A DNA stretch of 64,000 nt from Magnaporthiopsis rhizophila (taxonomy: Eukaryota > Ascomycota > Sordariomycetes > Magnaporthales > Magnaporthaceae). The stretch spans positions 173,867 through 237,866 of the forward strand of contig PYSS01000058.1 in NCBI GenBank assembly GCA_003049465.1, given 5' to 3'. This document shows, in pieces, positions 56,816 through 64,000 of the stretch. A program made the translations under genes and the position numbers. How positions within the stretch are numbered: position 1 is the stretch's first letter; each line of letters begins with the position of its first letter. Under the pieces are notes generated by a model. That model did no database searches. It was not told the DNA's origin and saw only the letters and a program-made list of their open reading frames with translations.

Positions 56816-57658
56816 ATGCGAATCTCAAGCCTGCTCGTGCTTGGTCTCCTAGCGGCTTCGCTCGCCAACGCGGAGCAGCAACCGCCCGTCGACGTGCAGT
56901 TTGACCTTGTTTTCCCCCGGCACACCGAGACCTACGCACCGACCCAATGGTTCCCAATCGTGTTTGCCATGCAAAACGCCGACGCGATCCTGCCGACCCT
57001 ACGCACCGACGGCATTAGGGTGTCTCTGCAGGTGCGGACCGATGACTGGTGCAGCCCTCGCAGGAATCGGTCTCTCGGTAACTGGGGGTTTGCGTCGAAA
57101 GATTTCTACTCTCACGACTTCGAAAGGGCCTCGATACCAGTACCGGCAGCCCGGTTCGCCCACTTACCGCCAATCAACATGACCAACGGCACAACGGGCA
57201 CGTACTACCTGGCGTGGAACATCTTTGTCAGCAACAAATGCCATCCGCCTGGTGAGAAAATCAACAACAGCACATGGGGCTACTCGGGAGGCATCCACTT
57301 CAGCACAGCCCCCGGTGCTCAGCTCCCCGACATTGAAGCCAGCCTCAACTCGTGTCCGGAGCCTGACGTCTCGTCTTCGATTGGCCTCAACGTCAAGACC
57401 TTTCCGTCGGACGGGGGCTGTCCCGCCTTTCTGGGAGCTAGTTCTCCCATCAAGTGCAGCTATAAGCCCTTCGCCGAGGACCTGGCGGCAAACGTATCGG
57501 CCGCGATGCTGCGGAAAATGGGCTGCGAGGAGGGAACTCGGCAGACCATCACTGCCCCTTGTCCGCCGAAGCCGAAGCCGAGCGGTGCTTCGTTTGTTGC
57601 GGCCATTAGTTGGGCGGTCTGGACGGCTTGGCTTCTCGTCATGGCGAGCGCATTTTAG
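56816..57658 (+). CDS. Secreted DUF7136-type protein, probably GPI-anchored
   Basis: A single exon of 280 residues. The frame is open upstream, but the ATG at 56816 starts a textbook signal peptide (MRISSLLVLGLLAASLANAE). The mature part begins VDVQFDLVFPRHTETYAPTQ, matching the fungal DUF7136 domain, with WFPIVFAMQNADAI, several N-glycosylation sites (NMTNGT, NNSTW) and eight or more Cys. A hydrophobic C-terminus after a Pro/Lys/Ser hinge (FVAAISWAVWTAWLLVMASA) is typical of a GPI-anchor signal. The biochemical role of DUF7136 proteins is unknown; an extracellular or wall-surface location is inferred. Confidence 0.85.
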   Translation: MRISSLLVLGLLAASLANAEQQPPVDVQFDLVFPRHTETYAPTQWFPIVFAMQNADAILPTLRTDGIRVSLQVRTDDWCSPRRNRSLGNWGFASKDFYSHDFERASIPVPAARFAHLPPINMTNGTTGTYYLAWNIFVSNKCHPPGEKINNSTWGYSGGIHFSTAPGAQLPDIEASLNSCPEPDVSSSIGLNVKTFPSDGGCPAFLGASSPIKCSYKPFAEDLAANVSAAMLRKMGCEEGTRQTITAPCPPKPKPSGASFVAAISWAVWTAWLLVMASAF

Positions 57659-59014
57659 CTAATTAGGTGCCCAGCTGTCATGTGTCTTTGTCTGCACAGC
57701 CTTTGCGTGAGGATGCTGGTGGACAAGGGCTAGATGGTTGTGCGATCTTGCCCAGAATTGAGGAGCCCCTTTTGTTCATTCGTGTTCGTAGACAGGAATG
57801 CTGCTTGTCTCTTTCTCCGCAGTCGCAACTATTAATGTAATAACTTCATATCGAATCTTTCGTCACTGATGCTAGGTAAACTCCGTGCAGACACCTCGCA
57901 GGCAAACTGATCGCGCAAATCGCCTCTGCCCCGGCGCCAGCTGAGATTGTGGGAAGCAGATCACAAGCCAGCACGACATCGCCTTGGCCCATAGGGAATC
58001 CAGGGTCCATACTAGCAGCTTGTGGGAGACACCGGGACAGCTTCGTAGGCTTGGCCCGAGACCCCTGCTGACACAGGAAGATCCCATCAGGTACGTAGAT
58101 TAGGTATTCGATGGAGATTGCCTCACACCAATCGCCTCGGCTGCTCAGGACTACCGCACGATGCGGCGGGGCGCCCATAGGGGAGCCCAACGAGCACGAG
58201 GGTGGACCACGATGTTGGAACACTCGATAGAGGGATTTGATCTCATGCCTGACAGCAATTTCCCCCGTCCTTTGCAGCTGCTATCGGTCGGGATGCCGAG
58301 GTGAGGCTTTGCCCCAAATTTTCCCGAGTCCTGGAGACAAAGCCGGTAGTCAAGCACACTGGAAAAGGAAGGAGCACGACGGCTGGCCCCGCCTGCGGAT
58401 GTCGGATGAAGCCTTTCAGCGGTTGAAATGCGGCTCGTTTAAGGTTGCATTGGTGGCATCCTCAAATTGACCCACATGGCCCTTTTCCCAACCTCGAGAT
58501 TTACCCACTGCCAAGATGGACGACATCCCCAGACGGAACCAACAACCACTGCCAAGATCGATAATAACTCGAGACCAAAGCACTTTCAACCTTGGTGTGG
58601 TAGTGCAGACCTTTTAATTTTTAGCATGTGGGCCAAACAGACGACGGAGAGATGATAACACAAAGCCACAAATCATGACACACCGATATGCGGAAAACGG
58701 CGATAGCGTTCCGGGCTTTTCTAGGGACTCCATCTCAGTCGAGCAGCAGAGCCCGCACCCGTGCAGTCAAAAGAAATTACAGCGTAGATTTCAATATGCG
58801 CTTGATACTGTTGGTCGGGGGCTATCAGCTCTTGTTGGCAGCCTTCCCGCGGTATCTTTAGTATTGTCGACCAACTCTCATAATTACCCCACCAAGGCGG
58901 ACTTACGCTTATGGCCGGATGGGTAAACAACAGAATAGTTGATCATAAATATCATCATCCTTGCCTACATGCCCAGCAAGCCAATCGACTCCCAGGGATT
59001 ACAGCCCGCTCAGA
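57659..59014. other. Intergenic, no supported gene
   Basis: 1.36 kb. A minus-strand frame at 57846-58223 (motif GQGDVVLACDLLPTISAG) was noted but lacks start context, splice structure or a recognised family. Nothing else was seen. Confidence 0.45.
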
Positions 59015-60181
59015 ATGTCTCCTTTCTCTGCCATCGCCACCCTTGGCCTTCTGGTCACCCACAGCGCCGGTGCTTCGGTGCATCGCCGCTGGGACAGCGC
59101 CATGCCGTTCTTCGAGACCGATCCTGGTGCGCCGTCAGACTGCAGTCTGTGGTGGAACACAGAGGATGGGCTGCCCTGTGACGTTGCCCTCAACATTGCA
59201 GGCGCGACTGAGGCAGACTTGACAGGGTTGGTATGTTTGCATTTCACTATCTGAGAACAGCGATAATCAGAGTCTTTTGACACGATAGTAACAGCAATCT
59301 CATAGAACCCCTCGGTTAAGTCTTGCCGGGACTTGGAAGCAAGCCGGTCCTACTGTGTCAAGGGATCGAGCTGAGGCACTCCGGCTCCGGCTCCGGGCTC
59401 CGGCTCCGGGCTCCGGTCCTGAAACTGGCCTCCAGCCCGAGCCTAAGCCGGTGCCTAACCCGACGCAGTCGAGCGCCCCACAGCTACCCCAACCAAGCTG
59501 ACCAATGGGATAGAGACCCCCCAGCCCATTTAGGATGGGATGGTGGATAATTGCAACAAGTCCCACCTCGTTGTCGGTGGCGACAACTGCTGGAACGTCG
59601 CCAACAAGTACGGTCTCCGCGAAAGCTAGCTGCACCAGTGGAACAAGGGCATCGGGGGCGCCGCCTGCAACAACATGTGGACCGGCTACAACCTTTGCAT
59701 CGGCGTCTCGGGCTCACCCACCACCACCGAGCCCGTGGCCAACCCCAACCCCACGCCGGATCCGATCCAGGACGGCATGGTCGGCAACTGCAACAAGTTC
59801 CATCTGGTGGCCTCGGGTGACGACTGTTGGAACGTGGCGCGCAAGTACGGTCTAACCGAGTCTCAGCTCCAGCAGTGGAACACCGGCATCGGTGGCTCCG
59901 CGTGCAACAACATGTGGACGGACTACCACCTTTGCGTTGGCGTCTCTGGGGGCGGCGGTTCGCAGACGCAGCCACCCCCAGCCAGCAGCACGCCGCAGCC
60001 GGTCCAGGATGGCATGGTTGGCAACTGCAAGGGATTCCACTTTGTCCAGAGTAGGCAGAACTGCGACGGCATATCGTGCAGCTACGGTATTAGCGTTGGC
60101 GATTTTGTGAGGTGGAACCCGGCGGCAGGGTCGGACTGCCGTGGTTTATGGGCGAACACGTACGCTTGCGTTGGTGTTTGA
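59015..60181 (+). pseudogene. Multi-LysM secreted protein gene, disrupted
   Basis: A signal peptide (SPFSAIATLGLLVTHSAGA) and short N-terminal region precede an intron (59231-59305), then a degraded first LysM piece (NPSVKSCRDLEASRSYC) ending at TGA 59372-59374. After a Pro/Gly/Ser linker containing a frame disruption come LysM 2 (from NGIETPQPI; NCWNVANKYGL, CNNMWTGYNLC) broken by TAG at 59531-59533 and 59627-59629, LysM 3 (GDDCWNVARKYGL, CNNMWTDYHLC) and LysM 4 (NCDGISCSYGISVGDFVRWN), ending at 60181. LysM 2 against LysM 3 shows both TAG codons replace CAG. LysM effectors bind chitin fragments and mask them from plant receptors. LysM 3-4 form an intact 168-codon frame without a signal peptide. 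Confidence 0.85.
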
Positions 60182-61445
60182 GCAACGAGCACTGGGTTGG
60201 ATTCCCAGCTGCGAAGCTGTTTCGAGCTTTTTTTGTGATTTCCTTTCACAAAGACTCTGTTGGCTTTCAAAGTAGTGTTTAATGTTAATTAAGGGCCTGT
60301 CCTATTTAAGGCGATGAGGTTTTTTTTCCCTTTACTTCTCACCCATACCGTTTTTGCCAACCGTCGAATAACTGGTTTGCCTACCCCTTCCTGACCCTTG
60401 TGAAAATCACTGCAAGGCCTGCGCAGTCTCGTATTGGCCTTAATTAGATAAGAGCGCAAAGAGCCATAGTCGAAAAAGGAGACAATGCAAACGGAAGCAA
60501 CAGTCGCAGCCCAGACATGGGATAATGACTGCCTGTGTATTACGAGAGATTAAACAGACGGCTTGAATCTCTGTAAAGTCGCTATCTAATCCCATTTCCC
60601 TAGCTCTACTGCAGATCTTTTTTTGAAAGGAAAAAAAAAAGAAAAAATTGTATGGGGACCTCAAAAAACCTCATTTACTACCTACCGTACACGCCGAGCT
60701 TAGTATCGAACACACCCCTATCGCTCCTTTCACTATTTAAAAGAAGTGCTGAAGCTAGAGGTGTCCATCAGCATGACGTCATCGTTAAGAATGCTGAACT
60801 GGTTGCTTTCTTCCGCTCTCTGCCAAGTTGCGCGTTTGCTCCTCGTTGTGTTAACACTGCTGGAATTGCCCGGATCACTACCAGCGCGAGACGGGATCAT
60901 GCTGTTCTGTTGCCGAGTCCCGTACTTGGACGGCACAGACGACTGGGCGTCGCGGATCACGACGCGGAGCACGGGACCGATACGGCGACCGTGGCCACTG
61001 ACGCGAAGGAGCGGGACCTACGCGCGCGGGATCCACAGAATCAGGACCTCAGTGCGCATCGCAGAGCCTCGTCCGATTCGATCGGTGCACCACCAAGCCT
61101 AATTGTTTGCTCTACATCGTTGCCGGACCCCCGAACATCCATGCCCTAGCCCCCCAGGCGCGAGAATGACGGATGTCTCCTCTTTCCTCCTTGCTAATCA
61201 CCACCGCACCCTCACCGGTAATTAGTCGCGAGCGGGACGGCCGGGAACCCCAAGGTCGGGAGGCTTTTGGGATTCGAGGGGCAATTTCATTGTTGTGTGG
61301 TTAAGGCGGCGACGCAGCCGCGGGGAGGGGTCCCCTGGCCAAGAGTGTTGGTCTCGCCGCCATTCCCACCCTGGAGGAGAACAACTAAAGTACATGCGTG
61401 GAAAACAGCCGGCAGGTTTTTCTTGGGTCAGGTGATTGGTTTCGC
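60182..61445. other. Intergenic, AT-rich then mixed, no supported gene
   Basis: 1.26 kb. An A-rich run lies at 60629-60648. Plus-strand frames at 60652-61149 and 60746-61102 have no motifs; the second begins with a hydrophobic run but was not judged real. Confidence 0.45.
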
Positions 61446-62034
61446 CTAGCTCCTTGCTTTCTTCCAACTTTTAGGTACATGCGCTCCTGTCTGGCATCCC
61501 TCAGCATCCGCACCCACCTCCTCACAGCGGGTCCAGATGAAGCCTTCGGGATATTCCTTTCGCGCCCACTCAGAGTCAATCGTACCATGACACTGCTCGT
61601 CGTTTTCCGCCCAGAAGTCACCGTCATAATCGGGTTCGGTCTCCCCTGTAAAACTAATTAGACCACACCTGGTTGAGTGGTTACAGGGAAGAGGGGGTGC
61701 TTTAGGCGTACCCTCATGCCATACACAGCTTGTAGGGCCATTGGTTTCGACATCGTACTCCTCGTTGCATTGCTCGCACATTTCCTAGCGCCGTCGCGTA
61801 TTCTTTCGCTTTTGGTCCTTCGACGCGCCCCCCTTTGCAGGCGTGTTGTCCGCATCCTCAGTCGTCAAATCGACTCTGGCACAGTCTCTGCGACGAGCAG
61901 CCTGTCGCTGAAATGTTTGCGGGCTGCCTCCGAAGTCGCGCATAGTTCGCGTACAAATTGACGCAGTCGGTCGGCGCTAATTTCATCGATGGCTTCATTG
62001 AGAGGGCCAAGCGGAGGTGTTGTTGATGGCGGCA
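61446..62034 (-). pseudogene. Decayed gene for a conserved Cys/His-rich fungal protein
   Basis: From an ATG at 62034 the minus strand reads MPPSTTPPLGPLNEAIDEIS, ADRLRQFVRELCATSEAARK and FSDRLLVAETVP. It then reaches TGA (ESI-stop, near 61866); a neighbouring frame continues LTTEDADNTPAKGGASKDQK, meets TAG at about 61786-61784, and goes on as EMCEQCNEEYDVETNGPTSC, FWAENDEQCHGTIDSEWA and YPEGFIWTRCEEVGADAEGC to 61446. A short intron with donor GTAACC and acceptor TTTTACAG (about 61679-61641) may sit in the second half. Ordered Cys and His pairs suggest a zinc-binding module seen in many filamentous fungi; no name is offered. One frameshift and one nonsense codon make it nonfunctional as read. 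Confidence 0.55.
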
Positions 62035-63716
62035 TGATCGAAGAAAGAATGCCCGACTGTGTGTGTGTCTGGTTGACTTGGAAATGACGGTTGACGAGGA
62101 TGGTGGAGACCATCGGCAAACATGACGGATCGCGCCGGCACGTGCCGCACAGCCCCGACCCCGCGCATCTAGCGCAACGCAGCCCCACGACGGCGCGAAC
62201 CCCTCGCGCTGCAGCAACATGTCAACGCCACTAAGGCTCACGATCTGATCCGGTGGTAACAATGTAATTGAACGACTGTGTTTTGTATTTGTGTGAGGTC
62301 GACGCGGGCGTGTCCTGAAAGGAGTGTGGGAATGGGCGCGCGTCCTTTGTCTTGGAGGCTTTTGGTGTGGTCCTGAGCGCAGTTTGGGGTGCAATGCGTC
62401 GACGAACAGAGTGCGCGAATGTCAAACAAAACAAAACCCGGAATCCGAGCACAACTCCAGCGAGACCAAGCCCTATGTCCTGCCTCTCTCAAATGCTGGT
62501 AGGGCACGAGCCAAGGGCTCAGGGATCCCCCCAAGCCAACCACTATCGCTCGCATCGGGTAGAGCGAACACGGCCGAAATTAAAAACATTCAGGAAGCGA
62601 TACTGGACAAATCGAGCAGCTCAGGTCCCAGCTGCCTCGTACCATGCAGTTGATCGGCGGATGACTTTCTCATGCACCGGTGTTTAAATGGCCTCAGCTC
62701 GTACGCCGAAACTGTGGCCCGATATCCATTCTAATCCGGAGAATAACGGAAACGACGGAGGTTACAGAGACGTCGGCTTACAGGACGGCTCGCAGGGAGG
62801 CACCACCGACCGACGCAGACGGAGAGGGTCGAGCAGATTATCTGAGCACGCCAGCTCGCGGAAACCGTTGAAAGCTCGCGAGGAGGTAGCTGAGAAAGCT
62901 TGGCGAGCGGCCGACGGAATTCCGGAAGAGGCTGCAAAGTACGACGAAAAGCCATAATTAGGACAACCGGATTCCAGCACCGGATGCACAAAAGCCGGCT
63001 CGTGCGGCCGCTGCCCTTCCCACTCGAGGAGAAAGGCACGCGAAAGTCCGAATTGATCTGCACCGCGGCATCCGGCCAGCGATAAAAATGGTTAATAGGC
63101 TGCCTTGGGTGTGATAATGAACCTCGGACTTGCATCGCCATCGCGTCTCGCAACTCCTTTTTAATGCGAAGCTCACTGCGCCATATACCAGGGGCGATCA
63201 TTTCTTTTTTTCTATTCCGAAATCCGAGATGGAATCTGCACAGATCCTGCTGCGCCACACAGGAAAGGCGAAGCCCCACTTGGCAACCAGCTAGAGATAG
63301 TCAATTGGGTCAAATACCTTTTGCGATAGAATTAATTAGATTCGCAATCACCAGATTGGATTCGATGCAGCCTAAAGCCGGCTGTGGCTGCATTCAGGCT
63401 CCCGTCAATGCGAAAGCTGCGGGTGCGAGCGTACTACGACTTGACCAAAATAGAAACGAAATGGAAAAGAATGCTTGTTCTCATGCTTGATTACTATTGT
63501 ATCTTAGCATTCTAACATTTCCTAAGGGTTTGAAAGATGCATCGGCCATGTATAAAGACGAGCCGAGATGCGCGCCGAGAAGAAGGACTGGAGAAGCATC
63601 ATCATCAACACAGACACACAACAATCACCACCACCATCATCACCACACATCCAGCTAACCCCTAAACCAAGCAAACAACTCCAAGTCCTCCGCAAAAACC
63701 ACCAACATCAAACAAA
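62035..63716. other. Intergenic with a doubtful small open frame
   Basis: 1.68 kb. An 89-codon plus-strand frame at 62688-62957 (MASARTPKLWPDIHSNPENN, then a charged Arg/Glu-rich end LKAREEVAEKAWRAAD) could be a small hypothetical protein or a relic. The rest has no motif. The last 170 bp is the promoter and CA-rich leader of the gene at 63717. Confidence 0.4.
63551..63557 (+). promoter_or_regulatory. TATA box of the right-edge secreted precursor gene
   Basis: A TATAAAG motif lies 166 bp before the ATG at 63717, followed by a leader of CA/CAT repeats (63600-63660). This arrangement is typical for strongly expressed fungal secreted-protein genes. Confidence 0.55.
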
Positions 63717-64000
63717 ATGGTTCAGTTAAAGAGCCTCGTCTTTCTCCTCCCTCTCCTTTCCGTCGCGGCAGCTTTGCCGGCGGGCGAACCTCCTGCCACC
63801 AACGTCGCCGCAACCGGATCCGACGCCTCCACGTTCGACCAGGACACCCTTGCCCAGCTGCTCGCGGCTGATGCCGATGCCTCGTCGTCGTTTTCCGCGT
63901 CGGACCTCGAAAGGCGCAACTGGCTCACTAACCTTTTCAAGAAGAAGAAGAAGCCCATTAACAAGCAGGACATCAGCAAGCCCATCCCCCCGCCCCCGCC
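63717..64000 (+). CDS. Secreted precursor with Kex2-type site (3' end outside window)
   Basis: The first 94 residues are visible and the frame is open at the window edge. A signal peptide (MVQLKSLVFLLPLLSVAAAL) is followed by an Ala/Asp/Ser-rich propeptide (FDQDTLAQLLAADADASSSF), then SDLERRNWLTNLFKKKKK with an Arg-Arg site suited to Kex2 cleavage, and a basic then Pro-rich stretch (PIPPPPP). An acidic propeptide before a basic, Kex2-released segment is seen in fungal secreted peptides, including antimicrobial-type and RiPP precursors. Whether the unit repeats cannot be seen. No family was recognised. Confidence 0.75.
   Translation, partial: MVQLKSLVFLLPLLSVAAALPAGEPPATNVAATGSDASTFDQDTLAQLLAADADASSSFSASDLERRNWLTNLFKKKKKPINKQDISKPIPPPP

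Noticed and set aside
59306..60181. Functional LysM protein
   Set aside because: Stops at 59372, 59531 and 59627 plus a linker frame change cannot be removed by plausible introns.

Overview
The window is nuclear DNA of a filamentous ascomycete (Pezizomycotina, most likely a Sordariomycete). The evidence is short introns (about 50-140 bp; one is 317 bp) with GTRNGY donors and CTRAC branch points, and typical fungal families: Zn2Cys6 regulator, Syg1/EXS, Pet127, Mau2, LysM, DUF7136 and a NACHT-ankyrin STAND protein. Composition is GC-rich in genes, with poly(T)/poly(A) tracts between them. There are no operons, CRISPR arrays or convincing tRNA genes.

Layout. 1-2785: 3' part of a SYG1/XPR1-like SPX-EXS protein. 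4929-6561 (-): secreted GH43 exo-beta-1,3-galactanase with a C-terminal CBM35-like module. 7930-8480 (-): decayed GNAT relic. 9454-13113 (-): four-exon mitochondrial NAD(P) transhydrogenase. 15340-15810: broken small secreted cysteine-rich protein. 16541-17128: small membrane protein. 18422-20547: Zn2Cys6 regulator. 21304-23213 (-): rhomboid protease. 25424-29776 (-): PET127. 30286-33578 (-): MAU2/SCC4 cohesin loader.

34460-36128: EHT1-type alpha/beta hydrolase. 36493-37170 (-): LOC1. 37670-38419: HIS3. 39293-39765: small membrane protein. 40096-41347 (-): RFC4. 41679-43820 (-): LSG1. 44399-45752: LTV1. The stretch from 30 to 46 kb is dense housekeeping DNA with several divergent pairs. LSG1 and LTV1, both ribosome-assembly factors, share one poly(T)-rich promoter; LOC1 and HIS3 share another.

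From about 46 kb onward the character changes. A 1959-residue NLR-like protein (Goodbye-like, NACHT, ankyrin repeats, incomplete ZZ finger, unassigned tail, poly-Asp end; 46595-52553) is followed by gene-poor accessory DNA. That DNA holds a possible solo LTR, a frameshifted RNase H gene, a decayed frame with a 95-bp duplication, an intact secreted DUF7136 protein, a LysM effector-type gene broken by nonsense codons, a broken cysteine-rich gene, and at the right edge the start of a secreted or processed precursor.

Exon coordinates were derived by hand by matching splice signals and reading phase; no database search was run, so family names rest on recognised motifs. Decayed genes are described as they stand.
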